From positions 62,001-126,000 of the forward strand of contig NZ_JARJBB010000009.1 of the NCBI RefSeq assembly GCF_029269835.1: a stretch of DNA of 64,000 nt. The letters run 5' to 3'. Under the pieces are notes generated by a model that saw only the letters and a program-made list of their open reading frames with translations, did not search any database and was not told the DNA's origin. Both the position numbers and the translations under genes were made by a program. Below are positions 9,070 to 16,086 of the stretch, piece by piece; the first letter of the stretch is position 1, and each line of letters opens with the position of its first letter. This DNA is from Streptomyces tropicalis. Lineage in GTDB: Bacteria; Actinomycetota; Actinomycetes; Streptomycetales; Streptomycetaceae.

Positions 9070-9870
9070 ATGAGAAGAGACACCGTGGCGAACCCGCCCT
9101 CCCGTACCCGAGGCACCGGCTCACCGGCCCGCCGCACCATGACCGCGGCCGCCCGTGCGGCAGCCAAGCGCGCCAGGCGGCCCGCGCACCCCGAGCGCGA
9201 TGCCCGCCAGGAGGAGCAGACTCCCTCCGCGCGCTCCCTGCTCATCGAGCCCCCGGAGCACGGCGGGGAGGACCCGCCGGAGCCCGAGTCGCCCGAGTCG
9301 CCCGAGTCGTTCGAGCCACCCGAGTCGCCCGAGGGGGAGCAGGAGGACGGCACGCCCCCGCGCAGGGCCGGGTGGAGCGTGCTCACCGCGGCGCTGGGCG
9401 TCGTCCTCGTGGCGGCCCTGGTCGCGGTCGCCGTGCTCGGGTGGCAGTACCGGCAGGAGCGGCAGGCGGAGCAGGCCCGCGACGAGGCCCTCGCGGCCGC
9501 GCGGAAGGCGGCGCCGGTCGTGCTGTCCTACGACTACCGGCACCTGGACCGGGACTTCGCCCGGGCCCGCGCCCTGCTGACCGGGCACTTCCGCGACCAG
9601 TACGGCAAAACCACGAAGGCCGTGGTCGCGCCGACCGCGACGAAGTACCACGGCGTGGTGAAGGCGGTCGTGGCCGCACCCACCGACGGCGGAGCCCCGG
9701 CGGTCTCCGTGGTGTCGGCCGCACCCGACCGGGCCGTCGTCCTGCTCTTCGTCAACCAGGTCACCCGGAGCACTCAGGTCGCGCAGCCCCGGCTGGACCT
9801 GAACCGGGTGCGCATGACGCTCACCCGCACCCCCGACGGCTGGAAGGTGAGCGGCGTCGACGCCCTCTGA
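9070..9870 (+). CDS. second Mce-associated membrane protein
   Basis: This is a protein of about 266 residues: a charged cytoplasmic region of about 100 residues, one transmembrane segment (WSVLTAALGVVLVAALVAVA), and a C-terminal Mas-like domain similar to its upstream neighbour (both have SYDYRHLD/SLDYRHYG after the membrane segment). The cytoplasmic part contains a run of ESP repeats at 9281-9335. Start choice is uncertain: GTG 9058, ATG 9070 and GTG 9085 are in frame; a GAGAAGAG sequence favours 9085. A terminator follows 14 bases after the stop, so this is the last gene of the Mce operon. Confidence 0.78.
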   Translation: MRRDTVANPPSRTRGTGSPARRTMTAAARAAAKRARRPAHPERDARQEEQTPSARSLLIEPPEHGGEDPPEPESPESPESFEPPESPEGEQEDGTPPRRAGWSVLTAALGVVLVAALVAVAVLGWQYRQERQAEQARDEALAAARKAAPVVLSYDYRHLDRDFARARALLTGHFRDQYGKTTKAVVAPTATKYHGVVKAVVAAPTDGGAPAVSVVSAAPDRAVVLLFVNQVTRSTQVAQPRLDLNRVRMTLTRTPDGWKVSGVDAL

Positions 9871-9883
9871 CCGGAGGTGACGC

Positions 9884-9917
9884 AAGTGCCCTCGCGCAGT
9901 CGCGCGGGGGCACTTTT
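9884..9917 (+). terminator. rho-independent terminator of the mce operon
   Basis: A 14-bp stem (9884-9897 with 9902-9915, one G-T pair) encloses a four-base loop and runs into TTTT. It begins 14 bases after the stop of the last Mas gene and is the only strong hairpin at the end of this operon. Confidence 0.88.
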
Positions 9918-10027
9918 CGGTTTCTCGCGACGGACGCCGCCCGCCTCCCCGTAGAGCAGACGAAGGCATCAACCGTACCGCCACACGCCCCTGCCCTTCG
10001 TCCGACTCGCGAACCCACGAGGTACCT

Positions 10028-11842
10028 GTGGCTCTTCTCTCCGTACTCCGTCTTCACCACCACCCGCGATCGCGGGGACGTCTCGCCGTCGGGTTGCTGG
10101 CGCTCGTCGCCGGAACCCTGCCGAGCGTGGCTGCCAACGCCGCCACCCCGTCCTCCGGATCCGTCAGCGACACCGCGCCCACGACCACGTGGAGCGCCGG
10201 TCCCTTCGCCTCTCCGAACGCCTCCGGCGCTACCGGGACGGTGAGCTGCGGGAATGCGCAGCCCTGCGACGACTACGCCCTGAAGGTGTCGGTGCCCGCG
10301 GGCTACGACGCCGGTCACAGCCTGCGCATCGACGTCAAATGGCCGGACTCCGCCGCCGACTTCGACCTGTACGTCCTCGATGCGGGCGGCCGGGAGGTGG
10401 CCGCCTCGGCCTCCTCCAGCGACCCCGAGACCGTGCTCCTTCCGGCGGTGTCGGCGTCGTACACCGTGCGCGTGGTGCCGTACGCGCCGCTCGGCGACAG
10501 CTTCACCGGCACCGCGAGCCTGGTCACCGCTCCGGCCGATCCCCCACCGAGTACGGCCACACCGCCGACGTACGCGAACTCCTGGGCACCCGACAGCATC
10601 AAGGACGCGCACAACGCCGGTGAGCCCTCGATCGGCGTCGACCGTTCGAGCGGCGCCGCGATGTTCCAGGCGTACACGTCGACGCTCAAGGTCACCTACG
10701 ACGGTGCCGGTGCCGCCACGTGGCAGGACAAGAGCGCGACCGCGGCCAACGGGTGCCCCCAGGGCAGCAGCACCAGCCTCGACCCGATCCTGTTCACCGA
10801 CCCGGCGACCCACCGCACCTTCGAGTCGCAGCTCGCCGGCAAGACCGCCCTGACCTGCTACACCGACGACGACGGTGAAACGTGGACGCCGACGGGCGGC
10901 TCGGGCATCAACTCCGGTGTGGACCACCAGACCATCGGCGGCGGCCCCTTCGCCCCGGGCGGTCCGGGCGCCGTCACGTCGTACCCGAACGCCGTCTACT
11001 ACTGTTCCCAGGACATCGCCGACGCCTCCTGCGCGGTCAGCCGGGACGGCGGTCTGACGTACGGGCCCGCCGTTGCGATGTACTCGCTGCTGGACTGCGG
11101 CGGCCTGCACGGGCATGTGAAGGTCGCCCCGGACGGCACGGTGTACGTGCCCAACAAGGGCTGCGGCGGCCATCAGGCCGTGGCCGTCTCCGAGGACAAC
11201 GGGCTGACGTGGAACGTCCGCGACAACCCGTCCAGCACCCCCGGTGACTCGGACCCGAGCGTGGGTGTCGGGGCCGGCGGGACCGCCTACATGGGCTACC
11301 AGAACAGCGACGGCACGCCGCGTATCTCCGTCAGCCACGACAAGGGCAGGACGTGGCTGTACGACCAGAACGTCGGCGCGGCCCTCGGCATCAAGAACAT
11401 CGTCTTCCCCACCGTGACCGCGGGCGACGACAACCGCGCCGCCTTCGCCTTCCTCGGCACCACCACGGGCGGCAACTACCAGGACGCGTCCTTCACCGGC
11501 GTGTGGCACCTGTACGTGGCCACCACCTACGACGGCGGCCAGTCCTGGGTCACCGCCGACGCCACCCCCACCGACCCCGTCCAGAGGGGGTCGATCTGCA
11601 CGGGCGGCACCACCTGCGGCAAGGACCGCAATCTCCTGGACTTCATCGACGTCACCACCGACGCCCAGGGCCGCGTGCTCGTCGCCTACGCCGACGGCTG
11701 CACCGGCGCCTGCGCGACCGGAGGTGCGCAGAACTACGACGCGCTGGCCTCCATCGCCCGCCAGTCCTCCGGCAACACGCTGTACGGCGCGTACGACGCC
11801 GGGGTCCGCAGCGCGCGCAAGAAGCCCGGAGGAAGCCGGTAG
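10028..11842 (+). CDS. secreted BNR-repeat (sialidase-like) protein
   Basis: This is a 604-residue exported protein. The signal peptide has a basic region, a hydrophobic core (LAVGLLALVAGTLPSVA) and a likely cleavage after ANA at residue 38. Residues about 45-165 look like a beta-sandwich of the pre-peptidase C-terminal type (DFDLYVLDAGG, YTVRVVPYA). Residues 190-590 carry at least five BNR/Asp-box motifs (DDDGETW, SRDGGLTY, SEDNGLTW, SHDKGRTW, TYDGGQSW), as in sialidase-like beta propellers. I do not see enough of the catalytic Arg triad or FRIP motif to call a true sialidase. GTG 10028 follows an ACGAGG sequence. It is followed without gap by a lipoprotein gene. Confidence 0.82.
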   Translation: MALLSVLRLHHHPRSRGRLAVGLLALVAGTLPSVAANAATPSSGSVSDTAPTTTWSAGPFASPNASGATGTVSCGNAQPCDDYALKVSVPAGYDAGHSLRIDVKWPDSAADFDLYVLDAGGREVAASASSSDPETVLLPAVSASYTVRVVPYAPLGDSFTGTASLVTAPADPPPSTATPPTYANSWAPDSIKDAHNAGEPSIGVDRSSGAAMFQAYTSTLKVTYDGAGAATWQDKSATAANGCPQGSSTSLDPILFTDPATHRTFESQLAGKTALTCYTDDDGETWTPTGGSGINSGVDHQTIGGGPFAPGGPGAVTSYPNAVYYCSQDIADASCAVSRDGGLTYGPAVAMYSLLDCGGLHGHVKVAPDGTVYVPNKGCGGHQAVAVSEDNGLTWNVRDNPSSTPGDSDPSVGVGAGGTAYMGYQNSDGTPRISVSHDKGRTWLYDQNVGAALGIKNIVFPTVTAGDDNRAAFAFLGTTTGGNYQDASFTGVWHLYVATTYDGGQSWVTADATPTDPVQRGSICTGGTTCGKDRNLLDFIDVTTDAQGRVLVAYADGCTGACATGGAQNYDALASIARQSSGNTLYGAYDAGVRSARKKPGGSR

Positions 11843-12346
11843 ATGAAGCCATCGCCCTCGGCTGCCGTTCTGGCAGGAGCCGTCCTCGGCCTGGCCGCGG
11901 TCACCGGATGCTCGGCTGCGGACAAGCACGCCAAGCCCCCGGGGGCGGCGACGTACGCGGCGGAGCAGGCCACCGATCAGCCGACCGGGAGTGCGGCCGG
12001 TGCCGCGCCCGGCGGCTGTCCCACCGCCGCCTCACTGCCGCTCCCCAAGGACTTCCCGGAGAGCCTGCCGGTGCCCGACGGCGCGGTCGTGACCTCGGTG
12101 GAGCACCGCACCGGCGGCCGGCTCGTCGTCGCCACCGTCGTACGGGGCGGCTTCGACACCACCCTGGCGTTCCTGCACAAGCGGCTCCCCACGGCCGGCT
12201 ACACCCCTGAGCAGGGCGAAGTGGAGGAGGACGACGCCGAGTCGAACTTCTCCTCCACGACCGTCCGGGGCCGCTGGACCCTGCGGAAGATGCCCCACTG
12301 CGAGGGAGGGGTGTACCTGACGTACCTGACGTCCGCGGTCCCCTGA
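11843..12346 (+). CDS. small lipoprotein of unknown function
   Basis: This is a 167-residue protein with a clear lipoprotein signal peptide: hydrophobic AAVLAGAVLGLAAV and lipobox VTGC with Cys at about residue 23. The mature part begins with a Pro/Gly/Ala linker and continues into a compact domain with PKDFPESLPVPDGAVVTSVE and a C-terminal Cys. The ATG directly follows the stop of the BNR protein, so the two are co-translated and probably act together at the cell surface. I do not recognise a catalytic motif. Confidence 0.82.
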   Translation: MKPSPSAAVLAGAVLGLAAVTGCSAADKHAKPPGAATYAAEQATDQPTGSAAGAAPGGCPTAASLPLPKDFPESLPVPDGAVVTSVEHRTGGRLVVATVVRGGFDTTLAFLHKRLPTAGYTPEQGEVEEDDAESNFSSTTVRGRWTLRKMPHCEGGVYLTYLTSAVP

Positions 12347-12516
12347 ACCCGGCCCGGTGAAGCAGGCAGCCGAGCGTGAGGACGCCCTGGGGGAGGGCGA
12401 CCGGCGGCTACCAGGTCCGCGGACCGCGGGCCCACCGGGCACCGTGCCGCCCCCCTCAGGCCCCATGTCCCGTCCCAGAGGGCAGTGCCCCAGACCGCGC
12501 ACCGATCAAGGAAATG

Positions 12517-12555
12517 GGAAAGGCCCAGGTCAGAAGCTATGACCTGGGCCTTTCC
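12517..12555 (-). terminator. terminator downstream of tRNA-Thr
   Basis: A perfect 16-bp inverted repeat (12517-12532 with 12540-12555) with a seven-base loop lies six bases beyond the 3' end of the tRNA gene. Each arm includes an A/T run, so it could also stop transcripts from the lipoprotein gene on the other strand. Confidence 0.85.
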
Positions 12556-12560
12556 AGTGG

Positions 12561-12634
12561 AGCCGCTTTCGGGATTCGAACCCGAGACCTACGCATTACG
12601 AGTGCGTTGCTCTGGCCATCTGAGCTAAAGCGGC
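12561..12634 (-). tRNA. tRNA-Thr (anticodon CGT)
   Basis: On the minus strand the 74-base cloverleaf is complete: acceptor GCCGCTT paired with AAGCGGC, D stem GCTC/GAGC, anticodon stem ACGCA/TGCGT with loop CTCGTAA (anticodon CGT, threonine ACG codons), five-base variable loop, and T arm TCGGG/CCCGA with TTCGAAT. The discriminator base is T. No CCA is encoded, as is usual in Streptomyces tRNA genes. Confidence 0.98.
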
Positions 12635-12739
12635 GCGCTGCCGGCACCATGGTGCGATCGGCAACGTCCGTAAGTCTACACAGGTCCCGAGGGTGCTTCG
12701 TACCCGCCCCGGAGGCCGGGTTCCGGGGCGGGTGAGGCG

Positions 12740-14350
12740 TCAGGAGCAGCTCTTGCCGGGGGCTGGCGGGGTGCCGCGGAGCAGGTACGTGTCGATCGCG
12801 GAGTCGATGCAGGCGCTGCCGCGGCCGAAGGCGGTGTGACCGTCGCCGTCGAAGGTGAGCAGCCGGGCCGAGGAGAGCTGGCCGGCCAGGGACTGCGCCC
12901 AGCGGTACGGGGTCGCCGGGTCGCGGGTGGTGCCGACGACCACGATCGGGGCGGCGCCCTTCGCCTCGATGCGGTGCGGTTCCCCGGTGGGTGCGACCGG
13001 CCAGTACGCGCAGTTCAGGGAGGCCCAGGCGAGGGTGCGGCCGAAGACCGGGGAGGCCTTCTCGAAGGTGGGCAGCGACTGCTCCACCTGCTCCGGGGAG
13101 GAGAAGGACGGGGGGCTGTCGAGGCAGTTGACGGCGGCGTTGGCGAACATCAGGTTGCTGTAGTGGCCGGAGGCGTCGCGCTCGTAGTAGCTGTCGGACA
13201 GGACCAGCAGGCCGGCGCCGTCGTTCTCCTTCATGGCCGAGGTCAGGGCCTCGCGCAGCTGCGGCCAGGACGACTGGTCGTACATCGCCGCGATCACCCC
13301 GGTGGTCGCGAGGGCCTCGCCGAGCTTGCGGCCGCTCGCGTCACCGGTCGGCAGCGGGTGCGCGTCCAGCTTGCGGAAGAACGCCTGGAGCGTCGCCCCG
13401 ACCTGCTCGGGGGTCGCGCCCCGGCCGCCGAGCGGGCAGTCGCTCTGCCGCACGCAGTCCTTCGCGAACGAGCGGAACGCCGTCTCGAACCCCTCGGTCT
13501 GCCCCAGGTTCATCTCGCGCGCGGAGAGGGCGGGGTCCATCGCGCCGTCCAGGACCATCCGGCCGACCCGCTCGGGGTAGAGCCCGGCGTAGGTGGCACC
13601 CAGGAAGGTGCCGTACGACGCCCCCACGTAGTTCAGCTTCGGATCGCCCAGAACCGCCCGCAGGATGTCCATGTCCCGGGCCGCCTCGACGGTGGAGACG
13701 TGGCGCAGCAGGGACGGTGCGTGGGCGCCGCAGCCCTCGGCGAACGTCCGGAACGCGCCGCTCAGCGCCTCGGTCTCCTTGCGGTCGTCCGGCGTCAGGT
13801 CGGTCTGCGTGTAGGCGTCCATGGCGCGGTCGCCGAGGCACTCGACGGGCTCGCTGCGGGCGACGCCGCGCGGGTCCACGGCCACCATGTCGTAGCGGGC
13901 GCGGACCGAGGCCGGGTAGCCGACGCCTGCGTACTGCTGGAGGTACCCGATCGCCGAGCCGCCCGGCCCGCCCGGGTTGACCACCAGGGAGCCCAGCGCC
14001 TTGCCCTTGCCCGTCGCCTTCTTGCGGGCCACCGCCAGCCGGACATCGCCCGCGCCCGGCTTCGCGTAGTCCAGCGGCGCCTTCATCGTGGCGCACTGGA
14101 AGCCGGGGACACCGCAGTCGCGCCAGCTCGGCTTCTGCGCGTAGTAGGGCTCCAGGGCGGCGGGCGTGGCCGGGGGCAGCGCGGCCAGTACCTGCGCCGC
14201 GGAGGTGGTGTGGGTCGCGGGACCGGGGGCGGAGCAGGCCGACACCAGCAGGGCGGCGACCGCGAGGACGATGCCTCCGGCCCGGGTGGTGCGGGCGGAG
14301 GCGGTCCGGATACTCCGGCCTGTCGGGCGCAGGGCGCGGCTGAGGTGCAT
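12740..14350 (-). CDS. exported TAP-type alpha/beta-hydrolase peptidase (lipoprotein)
   Basis: This is a 536-residue protein of the tripeptidyl aminopeptidase (TAP/SlpD-E) family. A lipoprotein signal ends in LLVSAC. The alpha/beta-hydrolase fold shows the oxyanion region NPGGPGGS, the nucleophile elbow GASYGTF (Ser near residue 245), an acid in TTRDPATPY (near 477) and His in GDGHTAF (near 504); the C-terminal TAP domain ends in Cys residues. Such enzymes remove tripeptides from secreted protein N-termini. The frame is open 40 codons upstream, but ATG 14350 fits the signal peptide and has TACCAT at -12 to -7, a leaderless arrangement. Confidence 0.9.
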   Translation of the reverse strand: MHLSRALRPTGRSIRTASARTTRAGGIVLAVAALLVSACSAPGPATHTTSAAQVLAALPPATPAALEPYYAQKPSWRDCGVPGFQCATMKAPLDYAKPGAGDVRLAVARKKATGKGKALGSLVVNPGGPGGSAIGYLQQYAGVGYPASVRARYDMVAVDPRGVARSEPVECLGDRAMDAYTQTDLTPDDRKETEALSGAFRTFAEGCGAHAPSLLRHVSTVEAARDMDILRAVLGDPKLNYVGASYGTFLGATYAGLYPERVGRMVLDGAMDPALSAREMNLGQTEGFETAFRSFAKDCVRQSDCPLGGRGATPEQVGATLQAFFRKLDAHPLPTGDASGRKLGEALATTGVIAAMYDQSSWPQLREALTSAMKENDGAGLLVLSDSYYERDASGHYSNLMFANAAVNCLDSPPSFSSPEQVEQSLPTFEKASPVFGRTLAWASLNCAYWPVAPTGEPHRIEAKGAAPIVVVGTTRDPATPYRWAQSLAGQLSSARLLTFDGDGHTAFGRGSACIDSAIDTYLLRGTPPAPGKSCS

Positions 14351-14356
14351 GGGGCG

Positions 14357-14362
14357 ATGGTA
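14357..14362 (-). promoter_or_regulatory. candidate leaderless -10 element of the TAP peptidase gene
   Basis: TACCAT on the minus strand ends six bases before ATG 14350, the spacing expected when transcription starts at the start codon. No ribosome-binding site is visible. Confidence 0.5.
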
Positions 14363-14473
14363 ACGGTGCGCGATCGGCCATGTGCGCCGTGTGCGGGGCG
14401 TGGCCCCGGACGAGTTACCGCCGCCGCCCCGGGCCCGCTCCCGCGGCCCGGCCGGCTCCGCCGGCTCCACGGC

Positions 14474-15679
14474 TCAGCCGGCTCTCAGCGCCATCGTCAT
14501 GGCCTCGACGGCCAGCAGCGGGGCCACATTGCGGTCGAGGGCGTCACGGCAGGCGGCGATGGCCTCGATGCGGCGCAGCGTGGACTCCGCGGAACCGCCC
14601 CGCACCAGGCGCTCCAGGGTGTCCTCCACGTCCGCGTTGGCGATCGCGACCCGGGAGCCGAGCTGAAGGGCCAGGACGTCCCGGTACAGGCCGGTGAGGT
14701 CGGTCAGGGCGAGGTCGAGGCTGTCGCGCTGCGTGCGGGTGCGCCGCCGCTTCTGCTTGTCCTCCAGGTCCTTCATCACACCCGCCGTACCGCGCGGCAT
14801 GCGGCCGCCCTGGGCCGCGCCGAGCGCCGCCTTCAGCTCCTCGGTCTCCTTGACGTCCACCTCCTCGGCGAGCGCCTTGGCGTCCTCGGCCGCCGCGTCG
14901 ACCAGCTCCTGGGCCGCTCTCAGGCAGGCGCCGATCTCGTCGAGCCGGAGCGGGAGCTTCAGCACGGTCGCGCGGCGCTCCCGTGCGGCCGGGTCCGTGG
15001 CCAGACGGCGGGCCCGTTCCACGTGGCCCTGGGTGGCCCGGGCCGCGGCGGCCGCGACGGCGGGCTCGACGCCCTCCCTGCGGACCAGCATGTCCGCCAC
15101 GGCGTCCACCGACGGCGTGCTCAGGTTGAGATGGCGGCAGCGGGAGCGGATCGTGGGCAGCACGTCCTCGACGGAGGGCGCGCACAGCAGCCACACCGTG
15201 CGCGGGGCCGGCTCCTCGACGGCTTTGAGGACGGCGTTCGCCGACTTCTCGTTCAGCCGCTCCGCGTCCTCGACGAGGATGACCTGCCACCGGCCGTTCG
15301 CCGGGGAGGTGTACGACTTGCGGACGGTGTCCCGCATGTCGTCGGCGAGGATCTGTGTGCCGACGGCGGCGACCGTGGTGACGTCGGCGTGCGTGCCGAC
15401 CAGGGCCGTGTGGCAGCCGTCGCAGAAGCCGCAGCCGGGGGTGCCGCCGAGGGCGCGGTCGGGGCCGACGCACTGCAGGGCGGCGGCGAAGGCGCGCGCG
15501 GTCTGCGTGGTGCCGGCGCCGGGAGGCCCGGTGAAGAGCCAGGCGTGCGTCATCTTCGACGCCTCGGGCGGCGGGGTGCCGGTGGTGGCCGCCGTGACCT
15601 GGGCGTCGGCGTCCCGGGCGGCGGCGTTCAGGTGCCCGCCGACCCTTTCCTGTCCGACGAGGTCGTCCCACACGCTCAT
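14474..15679 (-). CDS. holB: DNA polymerase III subunit delta' (clamp-loader)
   Basis: This is a 401-residue AAA+ clamp-loader subunit. It starts SVWDDLVGQERVGGHL, has a P-loop-like GPPGAGTT near residue 47 in which the catalytic Lys of GKT is replaced by Thr, a Cys-rich zinc module (C..CGFCDGCH), a Walker B-like LVEDAERLNEKSANAVLK, and the SRC motif (IRSRCRH). A non-functional P-loop is normal for delta' subunits, which do not hydrolyse ATP. The protein loads the sliding clamp during replication. It lies downstream of the dTMP kinase fusion on the same strand, but strong hairpins separate the two. Confidence 0.92.
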   Translation of the reverse strand: MSVWDDLVGQERVGGHLNAAARDADAQVTAATTGTPPPEASKMTHAWLFTGPPGAGTTQTARAFAAALQCVGPDRALGGTPGCGFCDGCHTALVGTHADVTTVAAVGTQILADDMRDTVRKSYTSPANGRWQVILVEDAERLNEKSANAVLKAVEEPAPRTVWLLCAPSVEDVLPTIRSRCRHLNLSTPSVDAVADMLVRREGVEPAVAAAAARATQGHVERARRLATDPAARERRATVLKLPLRLDEIGACLRAAQELVDAAAEDAKALAEEVDVKETEELKAALGAAQGGRMPRGTAGVMKDLEDKQKRRRTRTQRDSLDLALTDLTGLYRDVLALQLGSRVAIANADVEDTLERLVRGGSAESTLRRIEAIAACRDALDRNVAPLLAVEAMTMALRAG

Positions 15680-15969
15680 GGGTCACGCCGCCCTTTCGTC
15701 CCGTCCTTCGGTGCGCTTTCCATTGTGCGGGGCGGCACTGACAGCGGGGGCGGCGGCCACCGTGTCCGGCATGGGGGCCGTCTCTTTGTCCTACGGTCCT
15801 ACGGTCCGACAGTCCGGGAAGCCGAGGAGCCTACGACCTGGTGAGCCCATGACCCGAGGGTCCGAGAAACCGAAGGCCCGAGAAGTCGGGAGTCCGACGA
15901 GAGACCGGTGCGACGGGTCGGTGAGGCCGGTGGACCTGCGCGGGGCCGACCCGTTGCCCGACAAGCCGC
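15680..15969. other. intergenic region upstream of holB
   Basis: No convincing gene. The stretch from about 15790 to 15960 contains short imperfect direct repeats of GGTCC/GTCCG type and reads as low-complexity in all frames. It must contain the holB promoter if the hairpins at 15970-16063 stop transcription from the upstream gene. I cannot point to a specific -10. Confidence 0.5.
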
Positions 15970-16004
15970 TTGCCCGCTGAACCACTGAGCCGCTCAGCGG
16001 GCAA
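15970..16004 (-). terminator. hairpin, second part of the terminator pair after the kinase fusion
   Basis: An 11-bp perfect stem (15970-15980 with 15994-16004) with a 13-base loop. It lies just beyond the 20-bp hairpin at 16023-16063, giving two consecutive stems after the dTMP kinase fusion gene. Confidence 0.6.
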
Positions 16005-16022
16005 CACGATGACCCGACAGAC

Positions 16023-16063
16023 AGGTGACCGGGTGACCCGCTGAGCGGGTCACCCGGTCACCT
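16023..16063 (-). terminator. long perfect hairpin after the kinase fusion gene
   Basis: A 20-bp perfect inverted repeat (16023-16042 with 16044-16063) separated by a single base starts 23 bases past the stop codon of the kinase fusion. There is no T run, which is common for Streptomyces terminators. Confidence 0.75.
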
Positions 16064-16086
16064 GATCGATCAGCCTGCGCTCCGCG

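Noticed and set aside
12836..15844. 1002-residue open frame on the plus strand
   Set aside because: It lies entirely opposite the TAP peptidase and holB genes, reads as Arg/Gly-rich sequence without motifs, and is a typical antisense artefact of GC-rich DNA.
15791..15985. 64-residue minus-strand frame before holB
   Set aside because: Made of short repeats, no ribosome-binding site, no protein features.
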